Program-made: the position numbers and the translations under genes | The notes under the pieces: generated by a model | Told to the model about the DNA's origin: nothing | Seen by the model: only the letters and a program-made list of their open reading frames with translations | Database searches by the model: none | Shown: piece after piece, positions 10,961-24,714 of the stretch | Layout of the letters: every line of letters starts with the position of its first letter | How positions within the stretch are numbered: the first letter of the stretch is position 1 | NCBI GenBank assembly: GCA_030765045.1 | Contig: CM060964.1 | Span: forward strand, 274,947,388-275,011,387 | Length of the DNA stretch: 64,000 nucleotides | Origin: Tenodera sinensis | Lineage: Eukaryota > Arthropoda > Insecta > Mantodea > Mantidae | Reading direction: 5' to 3'

Positions 10961-11155
10961 ATACTAATTTGCATTGTTGATTTTGCCGTAAATACTTAAA
11001 CTGGGTGGGAGGCAGTAATCAATACATTAACTCGTCTAGCGCTTAAACGAAGCACTGCAACAAAAACTCTCCTTAACAAAAAGTGTTTAAAATGATGTTA
11101 TCTATCAGCTCCAAACGTTTGTCAGTCCAATTTTGGGACATTCTGTGTATGTATA

Positions 11156-11720
11156 CAGGGTGGTAGGTAATACTCGGCCATACATTAACCAGGAATTCTA
11201 CATGATGAATGTAACAAACATGTCCAGTACAATTATTATCAATAAAGAACTGTTTCGCCGAAAAAAATGTTTCAAATATTTGGAGCCATTTAGCTTCTTG
11301 ACGAATGGATATAAATGGTTTATTATTTTACTAACGGTCGCGCAAACATTGTGTGAACAATGCTGTAAGGTCTTTTTATTTCAATTTGAATGAATTTAGT
11401 CACAATTTAATGTTAAAGTGATGTCACCAAATCACTATTAGAAATTAAACTTGGCATGACACTTTAACATTAAATTGTGACTAAATACATTGTAATTAAG
11501 GTAGAAACACACTACAGTATTGTTCACACAACGTTTGCGCGACAGTTAGTGAAACAATAAACCGTTTATATCCGTTCTTCAAGAAGGTAGATGGCTCCAA
11601 ATATTTTACACAATTTTTTTTCGACGAAACGGTTCTTTATTAACAAAAACTACTGGACATGTTTGTTACACTCATCGTGTAAAATACCAAACGTATGGTC
11701 GAAGCAGTACCTTCCACTGG
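11156..11720. mobile_element. 565-bp fold-back (long inverted repeat) element
   Basis: Two arms of roughly 270 bp are inverted copies of each other: 11156-11420 against 11460-11720, with a loop of about 40 bp. The inner arms read 'cacaatttaatgttaaag' and its complement. The ends are CAGGGTGG on the left and its diverged complement CCAGTGG on the right, each next to a TA, as in Tc1/mariner-type MITEs. No coding capacity. The arms differ at many sites, so it is not a fresh or artefactual palindrome. Confidence 0.75.
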
Positions 11721-11740
11721 TATATACATATATGAATTGA

Positions 11741-11988
11741 GGTCGCTAGTCGCCCCACGTTGGGCGCCAAGTTTGAGGTGTTTCTCCGGGAGACAATAAT
11801 AAGCCCCGCGTGAAAGCCAAGTTTGAGAAAGTCTTTTCTTTTCGGCTGAGTAGAAGTACTGGCGCGTAAGAAGCAATTGTTCTCGGAGACCAGCTGGAAG
11901 GGGAGCTGATAGCCAATACGTCAGTGGGCAGCGAAAGTTCTTCGGTTTCCAACTAACGGTCTTGATGTTGTGTCGTTTTGATAACATA
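11741..11988 (-). mobile_element. LTR-retrotransposon fragment: LTR end plus primer-binding site
   Basis: On the minus strand, TGGCGCCCAACGTGGGGC (about 11752-11769) is a classic tRNA primer-binding site placed just after a 5' LTR. Upstream lies a roughly 220-bp segment that may be the LTR, beginning near TGTTATCAAAACGAC (about 11988) and ending ACACCTCAAACT. The internal region is cut off after about 10-30 bases at the fold-back element boundary. No gag or pol is present. Confidence 0.5.
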
Positions 11989-12514
<526 letters not shown>

Positions 12515-12756
12515 TAAAATAATGGTAACTTTTACTTACCCCAAAGGCAAACACCATTTTTGCTTATTCAGCACTTCAGATACGGATAAGTTACCTTCCC
12601 ACTCAGAAATGCTTCCAGCCGGTCTTAACCTGTATATTACATGGAATGTTACTGTTGTATCCGTGAAAACGTAGGTAAACTGTTAGTTCAGTTACTGCAA
12701 ATTTGTGAGCCCTTTTTCTCTGTGGTGAACCGACGTATTGCTACTTTCGAATATAA

Positions 12757-13100
12757 AAATCTGATGTGTTACATTCACATGAGTTTCTGTCTTCTTGTAA
12801 AAGTATTCTAACAAACTCTTATCCCTCTGTCTACTTCCTGTTAATCGGTGTAAACATTTGCAGACGTTTCCTTTTTGCTAATTTTCTTGTAGATTCAAGG
12901 GGGATACGGTAATACAGCAGGCTTTAAGTGATCTTCAAACCTTTTAAAGCTCGTCGCTATGTGATGGCCTTGAAATTCCGTTCTCTTTGGACGGCCAAGA
13001 GAGAAATGAATAACGACTTCCCATTTGAGAAAAGTGCAAGTATTGGAATATTCAGACAAGTAACAAAGAGTATCTCCGACATGGTTCACACTACGTGTGT
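12757..13100 (-). repeat. TG-core repeat, 3' third
   Basis: Begins at the end box ('gatgtgttacattcacatga') and runs in minus orientation through 'aattccgttctctttg' to 'catggttcac'. Truncated before the central part. Confidence 0.75.
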
Positions 13101-13504
13101 TAATGTTGTTAACACAATTACATCTATTAAACCACTATAATGCATATAATTATTTTTCATATAATTTGCTAATAATTTACAATACTTCAGTTTGGAATAG
13201 TTATTTTCTTGCCGTGTTTATTATTTTTTGTTACGTTTGGGTTTCTGGCAGCAAATCGCATGCAGTTGTGCCTGCTCATAGCGGGAAATTTGGGTCTATG
13301 GAAGTGTGGAAATGAATAGCATGGCGAAAGTTAAGGAGATACATTTTTAGGATTTTTCCAGAGAAGAAAAGCTGTTTTCCGTGATTATTTTTTGTGAGTG
13401 AGAGAAACGGCATCTGGACAAATAATGGTTGTTGTGATATTGGTTATTTAGAACAAACATGGCAAAACATGAGAGCTCGATTGCCCATATGAATTGCGAA
13501 TAAG

Positions 13505-13505
<1 letters not shown>
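13101..13505. other. No recognisable feature
   Basis: Nothing supportable. Confidence 0.35.

Positions 13506-13572
<67 letters not shown>
13506..13572. repeat. (CA)n microsatellite
   Basis: About 33 perfect CA units followed by 'ctgtctctgtctgtgtgt'. The flanks do not match the TG-core family. Confidence 0.97.
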
Positions 13573-13573
<1 letters not shown>

Positions 13574-14767
13574 TCTCTGTCTGTGTGTCAGAGAGAGGAA
13601 GAGAAGATGTAGGTGGAGAGGATGTAATATACTGCACACCTACTGCGAGAAGTCACGAGCCACCACTGGTTGCTGCTACATTTACAATCATTTATCAAAA
13701 CTAAACAATAACTCATCAACTGTATCAACTCATGAGCATTTTACTACCAATCACTTAGAAACTGTTACTCGTGCCGGTTCTCTTAGCTTGGACAATTCCC
13801 GGCACCTTTTTCTCGAAGCTTCTAGAACAAACTGCTTGACACGGCATTATCCAAAGTCGTCTATATTGTGTGTTCCATGGTGGACTTCACTCTTCTATGC
13901 CAACGCAACAATATTAAGCCTGTGTCTACTCGCAGTTATTTACACAAAAAAGCCCACTTCTATATGGAAGGATACTTAACTTATTTAAATTAACCCCCAA
14001 AATTATTGTTTTTATTTAAAACAAACATTTAAAATATCTGTTTCTAAGTATCTATTAGTACACGAAGCGTTTACGAAGTTTAACGAATTCTAAAACTTAA
14101 ATACTTGATGTTCTTATGTATAGAATATTAAGCACTAATGTTTAGGTAATTCTAATATTGACACGCCTATTTTATGGCGAAAGTCTGTTAAATTTCTGTG
14201 TGAAGGAGTTAAATTGCAGCTATTGTAGCACCAGGGAAACATAAACCTTACATGAGAACATCATGAATGTATACATACCCACATATATGCCATTAAACAC
14301 ATTTCACGCATGCTGGAGAAACAGAGGAAACGCGTGCCGCATCGTGGCGACCGCAGCGCCCACGACGGCGACCTAGAGAACGTGCTAACAATAAAGCGTC
14401 ACAAGGACGACTTGTCATTTCATTCACATCCTGAAGAACAGCGTTACTGTGCGCATGGGAAAATTATTTATCTAAGCTTATTATACGTGATTAATGTTTG
14501 GTATGGATGCTTTAAAAGTTCTTAGAAAGCATTGCGTAAATGTATACAAGGGCAAACCTTGCAGGTAAAATAATTTTACCCACTGCTCTTAATACCTATG
14601 TTTGTGTGTAATGTTATGTGGTCTACCGAAAGAGTGTTTTCTTTGCCCAGAAAAATTTAGGAGCTATGTTAATCTCAAATAATGTTTATGTTTCATCAAT
14701 ACACTAGCTATAATCACATTATCCTGTGCTCTCTCCTTTTCTTTTGGTGAATAAACAAATTTGAAAA
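13573..14767. other. No assigned feature
   Basis: A GC-richer patch at 14310-14460 holds an open frame with a basic N-terminus (MLEKQRKRVPHRGDRSAH), but I cannot assign it. The rest is AT-rich and silent. Confidence 0.3.
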
Positions 14768-14845
14768 TTACTAATCAAGGCTTCACGGCTAATCACTCGT
14801 GAAGCCTTGATTAATAACGCTCGCCGTGAAAGCTTTAAGACTTAA
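14768..14845 (-). mobile_element. Penelope-like terminal module fragment
   Basis: The minus strand reads AAGCTTTCACGGCGAGCG, then a palindromic part ('aatcaaggcttcacg' with its complement), then 'ttagccgtgaag'. The same words occur in the element pieces at 23190-23583 and 26145-26340. Short isolated fragment. Confidence 0.5.
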
Positions 14846-14983
14846 ATTTGAAAATCCTTACTTCTGAAAATTCCTTACGAGAAATTTCTATTCGAAAAGA
14901 CTCAAGATTACCTTGTGTAAAACTGAAAACATGCATAAACATACATTTAAGTATTTTAATCTAATTAAAGTATATATGTACAC

Positions 14984-15315
14984 TACCCCGGTAACCCCAG
15001 CCCTTACCGAGCCAAGGGCTACCGCCCGACCGCTGCGCCCCCACCTCTGCCCACCGCAGACGCCTTGAGTGGGGTTCAGTATTGAAGGTGGGACATGGTC
15101 AGCGCCCCGAACCCTCCCGGGCGGTTATGCGGCCTTTGCGTCCTGGGGACGCTACTTTTCAGTCATGTAGCACCTCGATTGGCTCCTCCGGGACCTAACA
15201 AGACTGAGTGCACCCCGCGCCAGGCCTCCCAGCGGATGAAAATCCCCAAGCCGGTACCGGGGCTCGAACCCGGGTCCAGAGGCAGGCACGCTACCACTGC
15301 GCTACGGAGGTGGTC
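14984..15315 (-). mobile_element. tRNA-derived SINE, second family
   Basis: The minus strand starts ACCACCTCCGTAGCGCAGTG (A-box region TAGCGCAGTGGTAGC) with a B box GGTTCGAGCCCC, then a body including GGGAGGCCTGG and GCACTCAGTCTTGT. About 332 bp. Near-perfect TSDs ATATATGTACAC (14972-14983) and ATATATGTGCAC (15316-15327) flank it. The body is related to the plus-strand copy at 50705-50950. Confidence 0.85.
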
Positions 15316-15327
15316 ATATATGTGCAC

Positions 15328-15730
15328 AATACTTATTACATGCGTTTTTTCACTCAAAAATGGCAGATTTGGAGCCTCTTTTAATTAATGCTTAATCACT
15401 TCATCTTCTATTCAGGCATCTTCAAATTTGTATTTAAAAGAATTTACATACATTGTCAATACTCCGAAAAATATGTTATTAACTTACAACAATTTTGACT
15501 TAAAATATTATTACAAATTACCGCATTCTTTTCAGAGAAGATGCAGTTTAGCTCATTCACCCAATGGTACCTTTGTCGTGGTACAACGTTTCATTACTAT
15601 CAGGGCCAACCGTTATTGATGGAAAAGTAAGCACAAATATACCCTTACTAGCATTTTCAAAATACAATTTTTGATTCAAAATGAAGGGAGAACAAATTTT
15701 AAGGCCGGATGCATCATCCTTACTCTTAAA
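15328..15730. other. No recognisable feature
   Basis: AT-rich with no assigned element. Confidence 0.35.
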
Positions 15731-16446
15731 AAAATTTGATGTGTTGCACTCGCATGGCTTTCTCTACTCTTGTGCTAACTATTCTTACAAACTCTTATTC
15801 CTATATCTTCTTCATGTTAGTTGAGATAAACATGTGCAGAAACTATCTTGCTGCTGATTTTCTTGTAGCTGCAAGAGGAATATGCGAATACAGTAGGCTG
15901 TGAGCGACAAATCTTTTAAAGCTTTCAAATTCCGTTCTCTTTGCACGGCCAAGAGATAAAAAAGTGAATAGCGACCTCCCATTTGAGAAAAATTTAAGTA
16001 TTGCAAAACTCACACACACAACAAGGTATATCTCCAAATTGGTTCACTCCATAAAACAGTGTGTTTGGGCATAGTTTTAACGAAATCTACATTTTTTTGT
16101 ACAGTAAGATTTGATCTATCACTTCCGGTTTACCAGTTATACAAAAATCATCAAGAGTAAACAGGACTACATAGGCTATAGACAGAAAGTTCAAAATATA
16201 CATTTTATTTGCCATAAAACTATCTTAAACATTTTAGTCAAATTATAGCATTTTAATCAAAATCATCGTAGAAATTTTTGAGATAATAAAAATTTTCGCA
16301 AAATTTTCCATGTAAGGAGTAGTCTAAGGTAGAAGAATATTCTTCAAAATCTTTGTGTTGCATCTTTGAAAGATATTAAACTGAAATACCAACTTTGACT
16401 TTTAACCGACTTTTCGCTTTTGAGTTATGCTGTTCACACAGACACA

Positions 16447-16538
<92 letters not shown>

Positions 16539-16689
16539 CACACGCACACACACATATCCGGACCTGTTTCTAAAACTGCTTTTTTGGATTCAGGGGGCCT
16601 CAAAACATATCTCTGATGAAACCCCGACATCAAAATTTTGGGTCGAATACATTTCCCCTGCTTAGGTACTATACGCAGTAGAGAAAGTA
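15731..16689 (-). repeat. TG-core repeat, full-length copy
   Basis: Complete minus-orientation member. The 3' end box is at 15731-15770; the central blocks are 'aacaggactac', 'caaaatatacattttatttg' and 'aaaattttccatgtaagg'; the (CA)n core is at 16440-16553; and the 5' end reads AGTAGAGAAAGT on the plus strand at 16678-16689. Length about 960 bp including about 110 bp of microsatellite. There is no open frame of note outside the repeat. Confidence 0.9.
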
Positions 16690-17040
16690 CAAAAGAAAAC
16701 AAAAAAGCGCAAAAGTGAATTAATGTATAAACGGACAATATTTGGTTATTCTGTTAGGTAAAAAATTATGTTCTTTCTCCCCCCCCCCCTCTCTGAATAA
16801 ATGTATACAATATGTTCAACTCCTCCGGAGTATAAAGTCACTGAATGATTGGTAACTGGTAAATTTAAAGATGTTAAAATTCAGCTAATATCGGTTTTCT
16901 CCGTTTCCTCCGTTGGAGTTATTTCAAATGATTACTCTATTTTGGAAAAGATGAAGATACAAGGTTTATTGCATCCTAGATTAGAAAAATAAAATTGTTG
17001 CTATGATGCACCAAGTAGTCTTTGCACTCGTCATATGAGC
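16690..17040. other. No recognisable feature
   Basis: AT-rich with a short C run near 16780. Nothing else. Confidence 0.35.
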
Positions 17041-17286
17041 AGTGTTTCTTCTTCTTCTTCTTCTTCTTCTTCTTCTTCTTCTTCTTCTTCTTCTTCTTCT
17101 TCTTCTTCTTCTTCTTCTTCTTCTTCTTCTTCTTCTTCTTCTTCTTCTTCTTCTTCTTCTTCTTCTTTCTTCTTGTTCTTCTTGTTTTTGTTCTCGTTCT
17201 TGTTCTTGTTCTTCTTGTTCTTGTTCTTCTTGTTCTTCTTCTTCTTCTTCTTCTTCTTCTTCTTCTTCTTCTTCTTCTTCTTCCTT
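17041..17286. repeat. (TTC)n microsatellite with TTG variants
   Basis: About 245 bp of TTC, perfect on the left and interspersed with TTG on the right. Confidence 0.98.
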
Positions 17287-17799
17287 TCTTAAACTAAACC
17301 CATGCTCGTTCCATTATGAAAATTCGGATTCAAATTCATAAAGTAGTCCAATTCAACAAATACATTTCAAAACAAGCTAAAATGTTTTTTAATAGATTTC
17401 CAAAAATAAATATTTTTAAAATGTTTGAAATACTGCCTTTATTACAAGGATAGCTTGTTACAAATGAAATTAAATATTTGAAATGAACAAAACCATTCGA
17501 ATATTAGTTCTGTATTTCTATAGGACTTCTAGATACCAGCAACATCAGTAGTTACTTAAAATATCCACGATTAATAATTGAGCCTGTTGTTTCATCGTGA
17601 CCGCGGAGTGCTAATTCTTGCTTGCTTACAGAGTACTGCATCAACCACTAACTGCAGGAAAAGCCTGTTCAGGCGTACGTTGTCTTTGAACTGCACGTTA
17701 TACAGTCAAGCATTTTCAAGCAATTGTATTTCTTTTTCTTTTCTTTTTTTTTTTTTTTTTTCAAAGTTTTCAAATGAACCTGCCATTTTAAATGCTCTG
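17287..17799. other. No recognisable feature
   Basis: AT-rich, ending with a T tract at about 17740-17761. Confidence 0.35.
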
Positions 17800-17811
17800 C
17801 CGAATCGGAGT

Positions 17812-18040
17812 TTTAATTATTTTGTTGTTTAACGACGCTGTCAGTTGCCAGGGTCACATCAGTGTCGCCGGTGTGTCAGAATTTTGTACCACAGGAGTTC
17901 TTTTACATGCCAGTAAATCTACTGACATGGAGCTCTCGTTTTTAAGCACACTTAAAAACCATCGGTCTGGGCCGGATTTGAACCCGCGAACTTGTGATCA
18001 GTAGGCCAGCGTCTAACCAACTGAGGCGCCCAGACCGACA
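17812..18040 (-). mobile_element. tRNA-derived SINE, third family
   Basis: The minus strand begins TGTCGGTCTGGGCGCC, with an A box (AGTTGGTTAGACGCTGG) and a B box GGGTTCAAATCC. A body of about 150 bp ends 'gttaaacaacaaaataatt'. TSDs CCGAATCGGAGT (17800-17811) and CCGAATCCGAGT (18041-18052) differ at one base. From memory, the body (ACATGCCAGTAAATCTACTG on the plus strand) resembles abundant cockroach-type SINEs. Confidence 0.85.
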
Positions 18041-18052
18041 CCGAATCCGAGT

Positions 18053-18857
18053 GTTTGTTTAATGAACATGTTATATTCAACAAAGCAGCAAATCCTTGTC
18101 TATTCCAAACGTTGCTTTTATTGCTAAAAATCAAGCATGGCCAAGAAAACAATTTCTGCAGAGTTGCGGAGGAGCACAACCATGGAAATTTCACAGACAA
18201 CGATTGTTTCAAACTAAGATTGTAATATTTTCCTGAATGTTTCACTTCTTTCGTACCACATTTGTAGAGATTCAATTTAAAATTTCCTGCTTTCAACGTG
18301 AAAATGGCGTTTCTAACAAAATACACACTATATCATAAGAAGGATTCATATTTAGAACATGACTCCACTAAACGCAAACAATATAATACTTCTACTCCAC
18401 GTGTTTCACAGCCAGGAACTAGCGCCGAGAGTGTGCTCTCTACTTCACTTCATGCCCCCTCCGCAAACAAACTTAAGTTGGTGACATCACAATTGCTATA
18501 GCAACTATGCCGTAAACTCGGGACCTCTGAGGTTGAACATGGAGAAAGTGATGTTCACTTCACTTCTCCGAGTACGCGGTAAGATTGCGCACTTGCATCG
18601 TGCTGTACAAAAATAGGGGAAATAGTAAAAATCCACATACCTGTGAAGATAAATATATTTTAAAAATACGTGTGGCAAAATACAAATATTGATGAAGTGC
18701 CACTTCACCTACTATCCCTGAATAACCGCCCCTAACAGGTTTAAAATATTAATCATTTGGATTTTTAATGCCTTCTGTGGTGATGAAATATAAAAATGAA
18801 GTGAACCTAAAACATTAAGGTTCACATTTCTGGGTAACATATATCTCTTAAGCTTTT

Positions 18858-18888
<31 letters not shown>

Positions 18889-20270
18889 TTGGAAGTTTCG
18901 CCTCTGAATTCGCACAAATTATTCCATTTCAGTCCCACTTTCGATATAGTTTAGTTATTTCTGACTAAAATCAATTGACAACTCTCAGTCTACATGGAAA
19001 CACCACGAAACCTAGGTATGATGTGTATTTGTGAGTGGTAATATTCACCCCTTTAGAGTATTTTATTGTTATACAACCACATATCTTGCAATTTTATTGC
19101 TTGGATAATGAAAGGCACAGATGGCGATTGTTTCCAAGCATTTAAAGCAATTTACTGCAAGTTGATAGCCTTGCATAGGTACTGGAAGCAAAATATATTG
19201 CTCATCAACGTCAAACATTTCTCCTCGAACTTTCAGACTCAAATGTCACCGGATAAACTAACAACCAAAACATGCCGTTTCCACATTTTATTGCAAGCTT
19301 TTATAGCTCTTGGTTGTTTTCTACATTAAATGTGGTATGTATAAATTCTCTTCACAAGTTTCTGTCTCATTAGCGAGGGGAAAATAGAGCTGAGAGCTAG
19401 TTCCACCATCGAAACAGGTTGTTTCAAATATTCTATGTATACGAGAACGAGCTCATTTTAATATCACTACATTTTATGTGTTTTTGGTTGCTGAAAATGG
19501 GTAGAATGTTCTTTTGCAATTCAATGTCCATATTTCGTTTTGTGTGCAAAGGGAACAAGTGGCTTAGAATACCTATATTGAAATAGTCATAAACATCAGT
19601 TTCTAGATTTTTAACTGCGCCAGGTATTAATCTGAAATTTAAAACAATTGTTAGGCATGAAAGCTTGCAGTTGATATTGTGGCTTTACAGAAGTTATTAA
19701 TTACGGTAACTTAACAGTTTAAAGCATAAGAAACATTTTCTCACCACTATTAAAGAGATGGTTTTAATAATTTCGGCATATTTTCTCTGCATCATGTAGG
19801 CATAGCAAGTCCCCGCACACAAAATTTTAATAAAATAAGTATTTTATTTTAGATAATAAAGGACGCAATAAAGCTAACTCAGAAATTTATAATGAGGGAA
19901 GAGCATTCTGTAGGGAAGTTTATGAAAAATGTCATATTGTTGCTTCTAAGAGTAACATGTTTAGCAATGAACTCTGAAAAATGAGGTTTAAATTTGGGGG
20001 AAAATTTATGGCATTATTTAGATACATTCAAACTTTGAAAAGAAAAAGTACTTAGCATTATAACTCAACAGATCATCGGTAGAGAGGCTACAAAAATAAT
20101 GAACATTAGATTGGGCTAGTTTTTCAAATTATGTAATTTTTGGGTAATTTTAACCCATAATTATTTCCTCTGCAAGAATTAAAAGCACCTTAAGCAGAAC
20201 AAGTTTGCAATGAAATATCTCGGTCACCAAAGCAGCACTAAGTATGTGTTGAAAAGGTTAATATGATGAT
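18053..20270. other. Mostly featureless 2.2 kb
   Basis: An A tract lies at about 18862-18888. Otherwise AT-rich DNA with short open frames without recognisable content. A minus-strand frame at 17952-18326 runs into the SINE and has no known domain. Confidence 0.35.
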
Positions 20271-22320
<2,050 letters not shown>

Positions 22321-22705
22321 GGCAGGGCTTGTTTTTAGCGCCGGCTGGCGCGTGGTTGGTTGTAGAGGGAGATGAGTTCTGAGCTATTCGAATTGTCTGC
22401 AGCTCCTTTCAGAATGCGCGTAGAAACCTACGCAATTCACTTCTCTTATGGCCTGTTACGAACCTTCTAGAAGTCGCTCGGGTATGTCAGAATGCCGAAC
22501 GCCGGCTCTGCGTTCCATTTATTTTTATTCTACTATTTCCTCAGCGCGTATGGGTAAGTAGCAGCTGTCTATGCCAGGGGAGAAGGAGAGTCTTGAGTTC
22601 GAGAAATTAGCGATTGATCGGAAGAAAGAAGATCCTGAAGTACCACATGCAGGGAAGACCAAATCGGGACCAGGGAAAGGGCGGCCAAAGTTATATGAGT
22701 AATGC
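22321..22705 (+). other. GC-rich island with short open exon-like frame
   Basis: GC and CpG content rise sharply over about 22320-22600. A plus-strand open stretch at about 22590-22702 reads LEFEKLAIDRKKEDPEVPHA and then GKTKSGPGKGRPKLYE before a TAA. 'GKGRPK' resembles an AT-hook core. A three-unit heat-shock-element match, GAAccTTCtaGAA, sits at 22460-22472. It could be a promoter with a first exon, or a piece of a mobile element. I cannot assign it. Confidence 0.25.
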
Positions 22706-23189
22706 TGCTAGTTCAGTTTGCCATAATTTTTATGTTGGTGAAAGCAAAGTTCCTTTTGTGAATATTATAGTACTGTTTTAACCCCAAAAGGTACTGATGA
22801 AACATAGCATGAAATAAAAGCTAGTAAGTGTGTTACTTACGGCAAATGCCTATTTAGTTGCTTTAGGGGAATGCAAGGAAAGTAAGTGCAAATATTTACG
22901 GAAGGTGGAAACGCAACTCTACTGAAATCACATTATTCATTTATTAGGTAAAATGGTAAGAAAGAATTATAGTTGGCTTGTTTACGGAAATGTTGCCTTG
23001 CCACTTACTGAGTAGACTACTCATGCAAATTTAATAATAAATAGATATTGTTACCCACAATTAAATCTTCTTTCTCTCTTTTCATAGTTCATAGTTCCAC
23101 TACATATCATATAAATATTGTACCACACTCTTGCTTTTTTCTCTAAATACTCTGTTTAAAACTTCCTTCTGTGTTTTTTTTTTCAAACC
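22706..23189. other. No recognisable feature
   Basis: AT-rich. Nothing supportable. Confidence 0.35.
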
Positions 23190-23248
23190 ATTTGTTAATA
23201 ATCCAATAGATGGTAGATTTCGGGCTTGTAGGCCGTGGTCCAGTCGCT

Positions 23249-23334
23249 GAATGTTCTGGCAAGTAGAGTCAACCAGCTATGAGACATTCTCTGAAGATGC
23301 CCAACGCAGTCCTGGGCGAAACGTCAGAACATTC
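23249..23334 (+). ncRNA. Hammerhead-ribozyme-like motif (plus strand)
   Basis: Core CTGAAGA (23291-23297), a stem II closed by GCCC (23299-23302) and GGGC (23314-23317), then GAAA (23318-23321). An enclosing 10-bp perfect helix is formed by GAATGTTCTG (23249-23258) and CAGAACATTC (23325-23334). The CTGANGA and GAAA boxes are the conserved hammerhead core. The cleavage triplet is not clear in this copy, so activity is doubtful. Confidence 0.4.
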
Positions 23335-23414
23335 ATGTAGGATTTGAAGCTTTCACGGCGAACGTTAGTGATAACAGCTTCACGGGTGATCAGCCGTGTT
23401 AAACTTAAAAAGGT

Positions 23415-23460
23415 CGAGCTTTCGGCCATTATACTCTCCATGGCCATCTTCAGGACTAAA
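23415..23460 (-). ncRNA. Hammerhead-ribozyme-like motif (minus strand)
   Basis: Read on the minus strand: CTGAAGA (23453-23447), stem II GGCCAT (23445-23440) pairing perfectly with ATGGCC (23429-23424), then GAAA (23423-23420). It is located in the 3' terminal part of the Penelope-like element and in the element's own orientation. Stems I and III are not resolved by eye. Confidence 0.4.
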
Positions 23461-23610
23461 ATGATGGAAAATTCTCCTCAGTTCCCAAATATATACTATG
23501 GTTAGGTTGTGTTGTCCGAACCAATGCGTGGGTGATGGTTTCTGATTGGGCCTGCTGTAGGCTCGGCTGCAGTGTTTTCCCGCGGGTACGAAATTTGTGC
23601 AGTGTATCCC

Positions 23611-24714
23611 TTCCCTCTACGCCTGCAGAGCATACTTGATAGCCACAATGTTCTTCGCCCTGAGCAATTCGGATTTCGTCACCAGCACTCCACTACACAC
23701 CAGCTCTTACGCCTAGTAGACGAGGTGATACGCGGCTTCAACAACAGGCATTACGTTGCAGCCCTATTCCTTGACATCTCCAGAGCCTTCGATACTGTTT
23801 GGCACGAAGGCCTCATCCACCGACTTATCCACTATGACATCCCTCCCTACCTAGTGCATCTAATACACAGCTTCCTTTCTAACCGTTCCTTCGTAGTCTC
23901 CAGGGACAACATCCACTCTCAACCTTACTCCATCAATGCAGGGGTACCCCAAGGCAGTGTCTTGAGTCCTCTGCTATTCCTCACCTATATCAACAGTCTT
24001 CCTCCTCTGCGGGGCTGCAATTTATACCTATTCGCCGACGACACCGCCATTACAACGGCATCGTCTCGCCATGAAATAGCGGCTCAACGTCTACAGCGCT
24101 ATGCAGATATGCTGTCCGCATGGTTTGGAGCTTGGCGTCTAAAAGTCAACGCCACCAAATCACAAGCTGTCACCTTTGCCAGATGCCACCTCCAAGAAGT
24201 GGAAGACCTACATCTGGCTGGAGAACAAATCCCCTGGTCTACAGAGGCAAACTACCTCGGAGTGCGACTGGACATGCGCCTAAGCTGGAAGGCGCATATA
24301 ACTTCGCTGGCATCAAAAGTAAATCGCAGAATGGCCATGCTGTACCCGCTCTACAATAAGACATCCCCCATGAGCTTAAGTAACACGATCCTACTATTCA
24401 AACAAGTGCTACGACCAATTCTAGTTTACGCCTGCCAAGTCTGGGGAATCGCCGCTAAAACCAACCTCCACACCCTTCAAGTACTCCAAAACCGATACCT
24501 TCGCGCAGCAACCGCAGCCGAATGGTACATACCCAATGCCAATATCCACTCAGACCTATCCATCCCCAACCTAGCAGACTATATCCACTACCTTTCCCAG
24601 AGCTTTTATGCAAAACTTCCATCCAGCTTCAACCACCTCATCCGCGGCCTCGGGGAATACGACATTGACCCTGGAGAGACATACAAACGACCAAGACTTG
24701 TACTAGGACAGTGA
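23611..24714 (+). CDS. Reverse transcriptase C-terminal two-thirds, Jockey-like, 5' truncated
   Basis: This open frame, about 370 residues with no internal stop, encodes RT of a non-LTR retrotransposon, which copies element RNA into DNA at a nicked target. Visible in order are RPEQFGFRHQHSTTHQL; ALFLDISRAFDTVWHEGLIH (catalytic block A, with its Asp); NAGVPQGSVLSPLLF (block B); LYLFADDTAITT with FADD at 24031-24042 (two catalytic Asp); a thumb with ANYLGVRLDMRLSWKAHI; and a tail LRPILVYACQVWG. It lacks the endonuclease and RT fingers because of 5' truncation and has no start of its own; the long open frame extends upstream into Penelope-derived DNA. An uninterrupted frame suggests recent insertion. 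Wording (FADD, 'SLDISRAFD.VWH', no RNase H) suggests the Jockey clade. Confidence 0.85.
   Translation, partial: FPLRLQSILDSHNVLRPEQFGFRHQHSTTHQLLRLVDEVIRGFNNRHYVAALFLDISRAFDTVWHEGLIHRLIHYDIPPYLVHLIHSFLSNRSFVVSRDNIHSQPYSINAGVPQGSVLSPLLFLTYINSLPPLRGCNLYLFADDTAITTASSRHEIAAQRLQRYADMLSAWFGAWRLKVNATKSQAVTFARCHLQEVEDLHLAGEQIPWSTEANYLGVRLDMRLSWKAHITSLASKVNRRMAMLYPLYNKTSPMSLSNTILLFKQVLRPILVYACQVWGIAAKTNLHTLQVLQNRYLRAATAAEWYIPNANIHSDLSIPNLADYIHYLSQSFYAKLPSSFNHLIRGLGEYDIDPGETYKRPRLVLGQ

Larger units (their letters stand above)
23190..23583 (-). mobile_element. Penelope-like element: ORF tail and terminal region
   Basis: On the minus strand a frame (NPAGKHCSRAYSRPN, with SPEDGHGEYNGRKLD further on) continues the endonuclease-tail frame found across the insertions at 26134-26290. 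It leads into terminal-repeat-like DNA with 'CGCCGTGAAAGCTT'. Both orientations of a hammerhead-like core are present (23291-23321 plus; 23420-23453 minus). Penelope-like elements are known to carry hammerhead motifs in their pseudo-LTRs. The element is split by retroelement insertions starting near 23584. Confidence 0.6.

Noticed and set aside
15731..16689. CRISPR-like or satellite array
   Set aside because: Copies are dispersed on both strands, truncated and about 0.9 kb long, not short spaced repeats; eukaryotic context.
17952..18326. Minus-strand 124-codon frame
   Set aside because: Its last third is the tRNA-like head of a SINE; no domain in the rest.
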